Shown piece after piece: positions 37,931 through 49,352 of a stretch of DNA of 64,000 nucleotides; position 1 is the first letter of the stretch, and each line of letters starts with the position of its first letter. A model generated the notes under the pieces. That model ran no database searches, was not told the origin of the DNA, and saw nothing but the letters and a program-made list of their open reading frames with translations. Both the position numbers and the translations under genes were made by a program. Location: the NCBI GenBank assembly GCA_033002965.1, contig JAURVB010007528.1, positions 1 through 64,000 of the forward strand. The letters run 5' to 3'. This DNA is from Piper betle. Lineage: Eukaryota; Streptophyta; Magnoliopsida; Piperales; Piperaceae.

Positions 37931-39689
37931 ATGATTATTTTCCTGATGTTTTGGTGTTAAATGACTACTTGCAGAGTTGAATAATACATCTTAAAATCCA
38001 TTACCAAGTAGAAGCACACGTCGAGGTAGGGGAAATATAAAGGAATCCAGGCTAGTCGTTGGCGTGATGCTGCTGGAGGTAAATTACCAGTTGCAACTTG
38101 CTTGAACAAAAAGAAGAGCATTGGGGAACAATGTCAACGAGTTCACTGGGAACTTTCTTTCCAAAGTGAAGCGTTTAAACTCCACTTGTAAATATAGAAA
38201 ATGGAAGCAAGTTCCAGATGAGATAAAAAACAAAATATTTGACTATGTGAAGGTATGTTTTCATTCATAATCATTATCATTATATGATCTATGGAAACAA
38301 ATACAAAATCAATTATTTTTTGCCAACTTTAAAGGATAAGTTGGTAATGACACCTAAGAATTGGGATGATAAAGATGCTTCTATTAGAGAATCAGACATG
38401 GAAAGGTTGTTATGGAGGCTGCTAACCGAACTTACTGTACGCATCGATCTACATTGTCCAGGTATTATCGTTCTGTCACGTTTGATGAAGAGCGTTTGAG
38501 TCATCCACTTGATGGTGTAGCACACGATGTTTGGGCTCAATTATGCTCCTTTTTCATCTGAAAAATTTAAGATCTAATTTTTTTTACTCATATAGTAAAA
38601 AATATAATCAATAACATAGTGTTGCAATTTTTTAAAATAAAAAAGCATTTGCAGGAAGTGAGCAGCTGAAATAAACAAAATAGAGGTAAAATGAAAGTGA
38701 AAAGTATGTGTGGGAGTACATCTTACGAACAAGTTGCACGCAAAGTAAATATTTTATCATATTAATTATTATAATGTTCTTATACTAAATGACAAGAGAC
38801 TTTTATTTATCATTGTTAATGAATTTTTTGTTTTAGGCACAAGAAGATGGAGGTGAACTAGATAGTATAAGCCTATGGAAGAAGATTCACACGAAAAAGG
38901 AAACTGAAGAAGGTAGTGAAGTATGGAAGAGTTCAGCAGACAAAAAAATTAATGTTATCACATTATTTCTTTACATTTTTACTGTTTCTAATAAATATAA
39001 TATGCTATTTAATTAAGTGCCATTATGTTGCAAATTAGGATGATGCTATGCAAAAATGGACCCAATCCAGGATTAGGAATGTAAAACCCCGGAAATGAAT
39101 CTTAAATATTATTAAATAATTAAATTTAATAATACTTGTGGATTGTTTTCAATAAGTTTTATTTATTATCTTTTTGTATTTCGTTATTATGGAATGTGTA
39201 AGCTTATTGTTGCCTTTTTGTATCTTGTTATTATAGAATATGTATGTATTTATGACTAATTTCTTATGATCTTTCATTTTCTTATTTTTTTCATTTTCAC
39301 ACACTAGACTATGTTTATATAAGCATATCCTTTGATCTAAAATAACCACCTTTGTTGAGTTTTTCAACATGGTCATTTGTTCCAAAGTTTGTTGAAATTT
39401 CCCATTGAAGCTGATTATTCGTTGACAAACTCACACGTCAACTATATTTTGAAATGCATATTTTTCTTATATTAAGTTGTTAATAGATTTCTAATTTGAT
39501 TGAGTAGTCATGAGTTACCATATTGGCCTATGCATCAACACTTATATGTTTGGTGTCATGTGTGCTTCTCTGTATTGCTAGACTTCTAGTTTGATTTACT
39601 GGTTATGGAATTACCATGTTGACCCATGCACCAACACTTATAAGTATGCATATGTGTTCTTTTCTTTATGATCTTATTAGAACGAAACA

Positions 39690-40190
39690 TGTTATCGTCA
39701 ACTAGATTCTATTACATATTTATGTTTATTTATGATATGGGCATATTACTGTCGATTAAATTTTGGTACATGTATATCTTTATTATGATAAACGCATGGT
39801 TACTATCGACTAAATTCCGGTACATGTATATTTTATGTATAATACAAGCATGTAACAGGCGACGAGATTCCACTATATGTATATGTTTATATACGATACG
39901 GGAATGCTACTGTTAACTAGATTTTGTTACATGTATATGTTTATGTATGATATGGGCACGTTACCATCGACTAGATTTATGGATACGGGCATGTTACCAT
40001 CAACTAGATTTCGGTAAATGGGGATGTTACCATCGACTAGATTCTGGCATATGTATATATATTTATGTATGATATGGGCATGTTACTATGACAAGATTTC
40101 GGAAGATAGGGATATCACCGTCGACTAGATTCCTAGTACATGTATATTTTATATAAGATACAGGTATATTACTGTCGACTAGATTCCGAT
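39690..40190. repeat. ~55 bp minisatellite within LTR-like unit 1
   Basis: The repeated core is ATGTTACCATCGACTAGATT followed by CGGTACATGTATATGTTTATG and TATGATA-GGGC. About eight to nine irregular units. The same minisatellite occurs in unit 2. Confidence 0.85.
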
Positions 40191-41109
40191 ATGTCTACAT
40201 GTGACTATGACACATTGTATACTCCATTGGGTTGTACGGGCTACACGTGATGTCATTGTATGTTTTGGCACAGTATGTATGATTATGTATGTATGCATGA
40301 TTTTATTTTGCCGTTGAGTGGTTCAGGCCTATGCTTTTAAAATCTGCTTTTCTAAAAGTTTGTACAATAATAGTTAAATCAATAGTTTTACGAATTTCTA
40401 ACATCGTACTCTGGTTTGTCGTTAGACCGAAAAAAAATTGGGATGTTATAGGTGGAGTATTGTAAACCCCTGAAAATAACTAAGTTATTTTAACTTGAAA
40501 TGAATCTTAAATATTATTAAATTAATGTAATTTAATAATATTTATAGATTCTTTTCAATAAGTTTTATTTATTGTCTTTTTGTATTTCGTTATTACGAAG
40601 TGTGTAAGCTTTATTTATTATTTTTCATATCTAATTATTATAGTGTGTGTATATGCTTATGGCTCATCTATTATGAGCTAATGAGCTTTCATTACTTATT
40701 TTTTCATTTTCGCTCATTAAACTATGTCTAGATAAAAATATCTTCTCAACCCAAAGGGAAAAAGGGCAGGGTGGGGAATAATTATCTTTGTTTAGTTTTT
40801 CAACATGGTCGGTTGTTTTAAACTTTGCCAAAAATTTTCATTGAAGTTGGTTGCATATTGATATAACCGTATGTCAACCATATTTTGAAGGGCATATTTT
40901 CTTATATTAAGTTGTTACTAGATTTTTATTTGTCATAGGTTATCATGTTGGCTCATGCCCCAAAACTTATATATATGCACATGTGTACTTCACTATATTA
41001 CTAAATTTTTAGTTTGATTTAGTGGTTATAGGGTACCATGTTGGCCCATACACCAACACTTATATGTATGTGTATGTGTGTTTTTTTGTATGATCCTATT
41101 AGCATAGTA

Positions 41110-41354
41110 AATTATGATGCGAATATATTATTGTCGACTAGATTTTGGTACATGTTTGATGTGTGAGCATGTTACCGTCAACTACTGGCACTAGTATATA
41201 TTTATGATTATATATGAAGACAAGCATAGTATGTCGAGTAGATTCTGGTACATTAATATGTTTATATATGATACGGGTATGTTACCGTCGACTAGAACCG
41301 GTACGTGTAAACATTTATGTATGATTCAGATATGTTACCGTTGACTAGATTCCG

Positions 41355-41412
<58 letters not shown>

Positions 41413-41465
41413 CACATTATACATGTTACCGTTGACTAGATTCCGGCACATGTATATGTTTATGA
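41110..41465. repeat. Same minisatellite in LTR-like unit 2, with (AT)n expansion
   Basis: Fewer units of the GTTACCGTCGACTAGATTCC core. One unit has expanded into a pure (AT)n tract at 41359-41410. Confidence 0.85.
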
Positions 41466-44042
41466 TACGTTGTATGCTCCGTTGAATTGTCTAGGTTGCA
41501 CATAGTGTCATTGTGTGTTTTGACATAATATGGATGATTATATATGTATATATGATTTTAGTTGGCTGTTGAGTGGTTCTGGCCTAAGTTTTTGAAATCT
41601 GTTTCTGTGAAGTTTGTACAATAGTTAAATCAATAGCTTACGAATTTCTAATATCGCACTTTAGTTTGCCATCAGACCGAAAAAAAAATTGGGATGTTAG
41701 ACAGGATGTGATAAATCAATGATACGTCTCACAAAAAATGAAGTATTTGACGTTGTTATTGGCGTGCTGTCTCGTTATGTGAGTGGTCGAGGTACTGGGC
41801 CATGACAACCTTCAAGGACAAATCCTTTTTCAAGCTATACTTTGCAACTTCAAGAGAAAATTAAGACAAGAGATAAAATTATCAGGGAACAAGAAGAGCA
41901 GCTCAACACAACTGTAAATGAATAGGAGTTTGCTCAACTGAACAACGCAGCTAATTAACTCAAGTAGAGAAAATGATGAAAAAATTAAAAGCATGCAAGG
42001 GGAAGAAAAGGTCACGTCGCTTACAATCATCCTCATCAGATAGCGAGTCAAGTGAATCATCCAGTGCTTCTGATTGAATTTAGCAGGTAAAAATCAACTA
42101 ATCTTACATTCTTATTTATAACTAATATTGTATTTTCTCGTATATTAATATAGGCTCGTGATATATCATTAGAGTTCAACATGTATTTTCTTCCTTATAC
42201 TGTCTTTGAATTTTTTTATCGCATTTTATTTTTACCTTCATATTTGAGGGCCTTCACTTGTTCACTTTGCTTAGTGTTCTTCAATCAACTTGAGAAGAAT
42301 TTTTAAGTATTTTCCTTTATTCACTTTGCTAAAATCTAGCTTTTGATCCTCGGTGAAATTGTGAGAAAAAATAATTAAGGACTTAGCCTGGAACATGAAT
42401 GATATGAATGCATTTTAGCATCATGCATGCATGATTTGTGCCTATTATATTCCATGTAGTGCAAGTATATAAAAGTGGCCCAGAATTTTAACAAAAGCTA
42501 TGAGCTGTGAACTTGAACCACTTCTCAAAATATTGACATTTGGCTTTTGCTTACTATTTTTTGTTCTAGACAACTTGAGGAGAATGTATTTTTTGTATTG
42601 TGGTTTGGTGACAAGACGGACTTGCTTTTAACTTTTATGAAATATTTTTTTCGTGATCAAATCTATTTGAGCAAACTTGTGATTGTGGAGGTTTGTAACT
42701 ATTATAATTTATATTTAAAATAAGGTTTTACATTTTTATTTTCTATTTGTTAAACCAACCCAAGTCATTCAAAAGATAATGAATTAATTTTGTTATTAAA
42801 AAAACTATCTTTTTTTGTAGAAAGATAAAAAATTATTATTGTTTACATTTTTAGATGGAAAATTACTTTTATAATCAACGAGATTGTTTGGGATCTCGAT
42901 GTTACGAAGAATTATTAATTTTCAAGTTATACTTGTCTTTGTTATTTCAAGACAGTAAAGATTATTATCCATATGGACAGGATATCTATTATTTTTCCTT
43001 CTTATTTTAGTTTTTAACTTGTTGAAAGTGTGGAAACATAACTTTGTAATTTTATTTTTAATTTCTATTGGGAATATTTTTATTGAAATTTGCTTTAATT
43101 CAATTGAATGAGTAAAGGTGATTAATGATTGGTTTATGAATAATCAAATATTATAATTAATATTCATGTTTTTTATTGATATTTAATTGTCAAAATGCAT
43201 ATTTTATGACAGTGCTTCTTCATCATAAAATAATATTTATGGTAACATATTGACACTATAAAAAGTTTTGTGATGATAAAGTGTAGTTGAAAACTTTTTC
43301 TTAACAGTATTTTGTTGTCATAGTAACTTTTAATGTTGATCATCTAGCCGCTACATTAAGTGTTTTATAACTATAATTATAGTCGCCACAATATATCTTT
43401 TGTAGCAATTTTTATTCTAGTGATATTTAATGTCCTCATATGAAAAGTATTTACACTGGTTATTATTATCGCCAAAAAAATTATTTGTGGCCATAATGTT
43501 ACATATCGTCACAAAAAATATTTTCACATTGTTTATAAAGACATTAAAGTCGTCACAAAAATGTGTTTTTGGCGATAAAATATTTTTGTGAAGACTGTTA
43601 TCGCCACAAATGTGTCATTTTGAGTAGAGATTCTTTAGTTGTGGAAAATTTTGATCACGGTGTACTACGGGAGGAGTAATGGCCTCTAGTCTAGAAGCAA
43701 CAGCCAACTTCGCCCCATATGTCGGGTTAAATAGCACAGCAGCGTGCCGCATTACTTTGTCTCTGATCTCCGACCACACAAATTGTTTCGTGGGGATCTA
43801 ATACTTGTACGAAGTTCTATAAACCAGAGAAGACTTGAAGTAAGTAAACGGGTGCATTTTAGCGTGTTTCACATGTGAATCATGGCATGCTCAATAGTCC
43901 TGTGCATTGTAATTACAAAAATCTCTTCAATCTGTCCTCTGTTTGTTGCCCATAACTTGTATAAAAGGACTGGATGTAGCAAATATAGTAAAAGGAAAAC
44001 AAGGAAGAAAGTTATATTCAGATTCATATATAATTGTTTACC

Positions 44043-47000
44043 ATGGGAAAGCAAGGCATCCTGCATATGAATGGTGGTACCGGAGAGATGAGCTACGCAA
44101 AGAACTCAGCAATTCAGGTAATTGGAATTTTTTTAACTCAATCTGCTGCTATTTGTTGTATTGTGTTTAGCTATGAGTATTTGATTTGAAGCATTTCTTG
44201 CTGCAGGGAGAGATCATCTCGTTGGCGAGAGAAATTACCGAGGAAGCTGTTCTGAGTCTATGCACAAGAATTGCACCTCAAAGGCTAAACATGGCCGACT
44301 TGGGTTGCTCTTTGTTAATATTTGTTATTATGAATATTAATGATGTGTAGCCCATTGTCACACTCGGAATACTAAAGGAATCTCGGAATATCAACAGTGG
44401 TGACTGTTAGTTTTTCCATGGAGGTTGAAGGGTCTCAAAGCAATCTCGGAATATCAACAGATGTGTCTGTTAGTTTTTCCATGGGAGATGAAGAGCCTCA
44501 AACTATCTCTATAAATATGGATCTCATTTGCCTCATTCCAGAAGCAAGACAAGCAGAAGAAAAGACAAGAAAAAGAGAGATAGAGAGATATAGAGATAAA
44601 AGAAGAGGGAAAAATATTCACGAGTTTATCTTATACGGAGTATTGAGAGAGAGAGTAAAATCTTATAATCTCAATAGTATAGGGTGTGTGAGTAATCTTC
44701 TTGTAGATCGCTATATATTTGATGACTGTAATCTTTGGTTGAAGTAGTGAATTGTTCGTTGTTGCCCGTGGTTTTTGACTCTCGATTGAAGGAGGGTTTT
44801 CCACGTTAAATCTCTGTGTTCTTTTGGTTTTTGTTTTATTTTATTTCTCAGGTATTATTTTCCCAAAATTGTGTGTTCGCTATTGTTGATCTCCAATTTA
44901 GGGGATTTTTCTCAACACTCTTGTGGACCAACTGCCTTCTCCATTATTCATGAGATATTAGAACTGGTGGACAGAGCTTATAAATTGATATGCAGGTCCC
45001 CGCCGGAGCTGCTGTTCTTCTTAAACGATCTTCCGGGGAACGATTTCAATAACATATTCTGCTCCTTGCCGGAATTTCAGAGTGAGAATAACAGGAAGGA
45101 GGCGATCAAAACAATACCTTGCTTCGTCGCAGCAATGCCCGGCTCATTTTATGGCAGGCTCTTTCCTGATGAGAGTCTACACTTCATGCACTCTTCTTCA
45201 AGCCTCCACTGGCTCTCTCAGGCAAGTAGCTGATCATTTTTCTGATTGCAACTTCCCCAGTGCATGCAGTTTTACTTAGTTCTTGTACTACACACAAAAA
45301 AGAAAAACCTCACACCCCGTCTCCCTAAAAGTAGTAAGTTTGGAGTAGGAAGTGATTTTAAAGCTAGCAGAAAAAGTTGATAAATATATAATGAAGTCAC
45401 CAACCTCTTCCACTACGGGGACAAACCCTACAAAGTTTTACTTTAATGCTTCATAATTACACAGCAAACTTTCATACTAAACTTTACCTGAACAATCCAA
45501 TCAGTATTGTGCCAAATTTTCTTTTCAAACGATAAAAAGTTTAACCATCCTCTAAATAGTTAACAGTGGTATTTGATCACGACCCAACCTAGGTCAAGCA
45601 TGACCGGCAAAATTATTTCTTAAAAGTGGATTCATAGGTGCACCTTGAGTAATATAGTGGATCTTACCTTTATAGGTATCGGATATGAGATAACTTTAAA
45701 TGATCTTACTCATCATATTTTGAACCGGCAGGTTCCTCCAGAGCTTAAGAATGTGAATGGAAGGGAGCCATTGAACAAGGGCAGTATTTACATATCAGAA
45801 ACGAGCCCCACTTCTGTAGCGAATGCTTATATGTCCCAGTTCCGAAGAGACTTCTCGCTATTCCTGAGATCACGCTCTGGAAGAAATGGTAGCAGGTGGT
45901 CGCATGGTGTTGTCCTTCATTGGGCGTGGAACCACCGAGCCCCGGAGCGAAGTGGCTACTCACCAATGGCGGCTCATTGCCCAAGTTCTTAGCGACATGG
46001 TGTTGGAGGTCTCTTCTCGCTGAACTTGTTTGAACTTGCTTATTAATATTTTATTTTTATTTTTGAGTAGACATTATTGTATCTCATTTTTATCATACTA
46101 AATAAAATTTTAAAATTCTATAGTGGCTCGTCCATTAAAACTAAAAGGAATAATTATTAAGAACATCCCTTGGGAAAGCACACTGAAAAAAGATGACAAA
46201 ATAGAAAAAAAACATGGTCTCTCCCTTTGTGTGAATTTCTAGCTGGCGTTCTTAATAATTACTCAAATTACAATAAGGACTTTGAACCGACAACATTCAT
46301 AATGCTCTTAATTGACTTATTTAATTCCTTGGGGCTAGTAATGAAAATTTTAAAAATTGTTGTTGATATTATTAATATAGGCTAATGTAATTTGAAATAT
46401 TAACACATTTCATAATAACTATTATCGATTATATTTTAAAGTCAATGAAAATGTCTCCTTAGACTCGATTTGAGTTAGATTTCATTTTATCTTAAGCCAA
46501 TTAAGTCTAAATTCTAACTTTTCAACAAAGTCTACCTCCACCGGTGTGAATGTTGAAAAAAGGCTCATTCAATTAATTTCAGAGGTTGATCATTGTCAAA
46601 TCAAGGAGTGTCAATCAATGAGAAGAATACAATTTACCCCACCATATTTTTTTGTTTGCGTGCGTAACAAAAAGTTTGCCCCTTTCATGGCTTCTAAGTG
46701 CTTCACGTCCACAAATCCAAGCCACCTCGCACAACTCAATAAACTCACTTGGACGGTTCTTTTATATCGTATTGATTGATCGGTGTCAGTGAAGCTGGCG
46801 AAAACTGGACCATGCATTCGATGACCCTTTTTCACACTTGATTGATATTTTATTTACAGGGCGTTATCGACAAGGAGAAGGTCGACAGCTTCAATGTTCC
46901 CTACTATTCTCCATCAATTGATGAAGTGAAATCAGAGGTAGAAGATGAAGGTTCCTTCACTATTCATCGGTTTCGCTGCTTTGAAGTTGAGTGGGACGCC

Positions 47001-47228
47001 GGGGACTGTAAAAATGACACTCCTGAGGAATGTTTCCGGCAGTTGACAAGAGGACAGAGGGTGTCAAAGACCATTAGAGCAGTGACAGAATCTACGCTGG
47101 GCGAACAATTTGGGCATCACATTATGGATGACCTGTTCCAGAGGTATGCAGATATTGTGGATGCCCATATGATGAAGAAGAAAAGATGCAGTTACATCAA
47201 CTTTGTCCTTTCACTGATGAAGAAATAG
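44043..47228 (+). pseudogene. SABATH methyltransferase (salicylate/benzoate/jasmonate-type), broken
   Basis: SABATH enzymes transfer methyl from SAM to carboxyls of small acids, giving volatile esters. Exons: 44043-44117 (MNGGTGEMSYAKNSAIQ); 44207-45221, interrupted by a solo LTR at 44313-44917; 45732-46008; 46860-47228. Landmarks: the SAM motif ADLGCS/CGPTAFSII that spans the insertion, [75 protein letters not shown] and INFVLSLMKK at the stop. Intron 2 begins GC (CAG|GCAAGT). Without the LTR and one target-duplication copy, exon 2 is 405 bp and in frame. Exon 3 needs one base removed (TCTGGAAGAAATG near 45890). The repaired length, about 374 residues, fits the family. Two lesions, otherwise well kept, so loss is fairly recent. 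Confidence 0.93.
44313..44917 (+). mobile_element. Solo LTR (copia-like) with perfect 5 bp target duplication
   Basis: TGTTAATATT...TCTCAACA, 605 bp, flanked by CTCTT at 44308-44312 and 44918-44922. A TATA box (CTATAAATA, 44510-44518) supports plus orientation. A ~63 bp tandem duplication starting AATCTCGGAATATCAACAG lies at about 44379-44503. It inserted in exon 2 of the methyltransferase within the LGCSCGP motif. No internal retrotransposon sequence remains, as expected after LTR-LTR recombination. Confidence 0.92.
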
Positions 47229-47828
47229 TATTGTGGGCACTGGTCTGAGTAGGTAAGAAGTGGGGAGGTTTATTTCTCCATGGAAGCAGCTGTAATTACT
47301 GTCTCGGGTAAGTGTGAGTAATATGTGTGTGGTGTATCTCAGCTGAAAGATTGCCTTTTTCATTTTTTTCTTTTTTTTTAATAAAAAAAGATTTCTATGC
47401 ATTACAATTACAATTTTATCTTTTTAGGCGTGCCGTTTTTTTCCTCTATTCATTCTTAAACTTTTCCATGTTAGTTCTGCCACACAAATATCTTTTCAAC
47501 GAGAAGATATTTATGATATTTTTAAACAAATAAATATAGAATTTAGTCAAATAAACATTGATTTTTTTACCGAAAATAGGTGCATTGAGATCAATGCTCA
47601 TGACATTATTCAAATAAGTTTCTAAACGGGGAAAAATTAGTTTTTTAGCAAATAAGTATAATATAAAATTATAAGCATATGATTCTAGCGGATTAGTATA
47701 AATTAATATTAGTGCGTAGGATTAGGATTCAATGTTTAGATAAGACTATCACAAAATAAATATAAAATTTTTAATGGATAAAATTAAATTAGATTTAAGT
47801 GCAATGTATTGGTAAGATCAAGTAGAGA

Positions 47829-47863
<35 letters not shown>

Positions 47864-47940
47864 AAAAACTTTTTACAAAAAAAGGTTAATTTAGTTTTAT
47901 AATTGTTTTTCCAAAATTGTGGTATGTGTTTGCTCTTTTT
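47229..47940. other. Downstream of methyltransferase; (AT)n at 47834-47861
   Basis: The probable former 3' UTR, then AT-rich spacer with an (AT)14-like tract. No gene. Confidence 0.45.
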
Positions 47941-48462
47941 CACAAACTCATAAAATGAAAATAAGAGTTGTTGCCTCGCTCATTGAGGGCTTATTAAGTG
48001 CAAACATCAGGTATATCGAAGGCACACTTGTCAATAAAAATATTGTAATTAAATTAACTTACAAGTAAAATTAATACAGACAATGGCACAAATTAAACTT
48101 TCATTGATAAATACTTTGAGGTACAAAAATTTACAAAGAAACTCTCATTTACAAAGATCATTTATTTACTTTATTGGAAAACGAGGTTTTGGGATTAAAT
48201 CTATCACTTGAAAATGGTTGCAATTGGCAAGTGTAATTACTTAAATAAGTACTTGTCACATATAATATACGTTGTATGTACCAACTCGATCTAAATAATC
48301 TCCTTAGTAAATACAAACTTGGCCAATATTCAAGTAAGGACAAAAGATATGTTTGATCAACTTGACCTAGTCAAGTCAGAGTTATATAGACTAAGTCAAT
48401 AGCCTTGGATCAACGATTCAACTCTAGCGAGTCTGAGACTCAATTGGGCCGACTTGTCACTA
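47941..48462. repeat. Direct repeat unit 1 (~520 bp)
   Basis: High similarity to 48550-49074: shared words include TCATTGAGGGCTTAT, AACTTTCATTGATAAAT, TTTACAAAGAAACTCTCATT, TGTTTGATCAACTTGACCTA and CAACGATTCAACTCTAGCGA. Could be LTRs of an element that lost its body, but TG...CA ends were not clear. Confidence 0.85.
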
Positions 48463-48472
48463 CTCCAATTTT

Positions 48473-48579
48473 CAACTCCAATTTTCATTTTTGAGTATGT
48501 GTAAAAGGCCAAACGCAGGCCAAATTGTGGGCATGCATTTGGCCTTTTACACATACTCAAAAAATGAAAATTGGAGTTG
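48473..48579. repeat. Near-perfect inverted repeat (hairpin) at the repeat junction
   Basis: The arms 48473-48513 and 48538-48579 are exact inverses except for one extra A; the spacer is 24 bp. The arm contains GAGTATGTGTAAAAGGCC. The right arm is the start of direct repeat unit 2, so the left arm is an inverted copy of that start. Confidence 0.9.
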
Positions 48580-49074
48580 GTGCCTCCCTCATTGAGGGCT
48601 TATGAAGTGCAAATATTAGTGCTCGGGGTTACACTAAGGCACACATGTCACTAAGAATTAGTAATTAAATTAACTACCAAGTAAAATTAACACAGAAAAT
48701 GACACAATTGAACTTTCATTGATAAATGCTTTAAGATATAAAATTTACAAAGAAACTCTCATTTACAAAGATCATTCATTTACTCTATTGGAAAACGAGG
48801 TTTAAGGCGTCAACTTTGTTACTTGACAATGGTTACAATTTGGCAAGTGTAATTACTTAAAGAAGCACTTATCACATGTGATACACACTGTGTGTGCCTA
48901 CTCGATTTAAATATTCTCTTTAGTAAATCCAAACTTGACCAATATTCAACGTAAGGACAAAATATATGTTTGATCAACTTGACCTAGTCAAGTCAGAGTT
49001 ATACTAACTAACTAAGTCAGCAGCCTTGAATCAACGATTCAACTCTAGCGAGTCTGCAACTCAACTGGGCCGAA
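48550..49074. repeat. Direct repeat unit 2 (~525 bp)
   Basis: Partner of 47941-48462, with the same internal order and small indels. Confidence 0.85.
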
Positions 49075-49320
49075 TGAAAAAGTTGGCCAAACCGGGCCAG
49101 GCAATTCTACAACTCAACCAAGTCGTGCTACTTGGCAAGTGGCTTAACCAAACCGAGCTAGTCTATGACTCAACTAGGCTAGGCTAGCAAGCTTACTGCC
49201 CAAGTCAGACAATTGCATTGACTCAACTAGACTAGGGTAGTAAGTTGGCTGAACCGAGCTGGGCAAGTACATGGACTTAACCAGACTAGGGTAACCTTTT
49301 AGCTTAACAAGCCTAAAAAA
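49075..49320. repeat. Degenerate ~65 bp tandem repeats
   Basis: About four irregular units built from (A)AGTTGGC(C/T)(A/G)AACCG(A/G)GC and ACTCAAC(C/T)A(G/A)(A/G)CTAG words. No coding role is seen. Confidence 0.6.
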
Positions 49321-49352
49321 TGAAAATGCACCGATAATTTGGAGGAGAAACT

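Larger units (their letters stand above)
39080..41703 (+). mobile_element. Two LTR-like units in head-to-tail array inside the transposase gene
   Basis: Unit 1 is 39080-40450 and unit 2 is 40461 to about 41703. They start TGTAAAACCCC and TGTAAACCCC and end ACCGAAAAAAAATTGGGATG plus TTA in each. They are joined by only about 10 bp (GGTGGAGTAT), so no internal retrotransposon domain is present. Unit 2 has a 25 bp segment near its start that is missing from unit 1. Flanks AGGAA/AGGAT may be a decayed target duplication. Both contain a minisatellite. Confidence 0.75.
37990..42080 (+). pseudogene. Plant transposase (Ptta/En-Spm) gene, split by an LTR insertion
   Basis: 5' part: STRRGRGNIKESR near 38010; NEFTGNFLSKVKRLNSTCKY and RKWKQVPDEIKNKIFDYVK ending at a GTATGT donor near 38250; HRSTLSRYYRSVTFDEERLS near 38440-38500; CGSTSYEQVARK near 38710; EDGGELDSISLWKKIHTKKE near 38845; then DDAMQKWTQSRIR at 39040-39078. 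3' part: MIRLTKNEVFDVVIGVLSRY near 41720-41780, VSGRGTGP, and a coiled-coil TRDKIIREQEEQLNT near 41860-41910, ending in a Ser-rich tail near 42075. Between them lie 2.6 kb of LTR-like sequence. Further stops are present. Confidence 0.8.
37453..43629 (+). mobile_element. Second CACTA transposon (left end not found)
   Basis: Holds a Ptta-type transposase remnant on the plus strand and, at 43190-43629, a right subterminal zone with repeated TCGCCACAAA / TTATCGCCA words in both orientations. The right end, TGAGTAGAG at 43621-43629, is one base from the canonical reverse of CACTACTCA. The left terminus lies before 37453 or was lost. The interior is interrupted by tandem LTR-like units at 39080-41703. 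42090-43190 is AT-rich filler without a recognised domain. Confidence 0.65.

Noticed and set aside
37990..42080. A host gene for the plant transposase (domesticated)
   Set aside because: Several stops, an LTR insertion and adjoining CACTA subterminal repeats point to a dead transposon.
44397..44747. 116-codon frame within the methyltransferase region
   Set aside because: Lies wholly in the solo LTR and spans its internal tandem duplication and TATA box.
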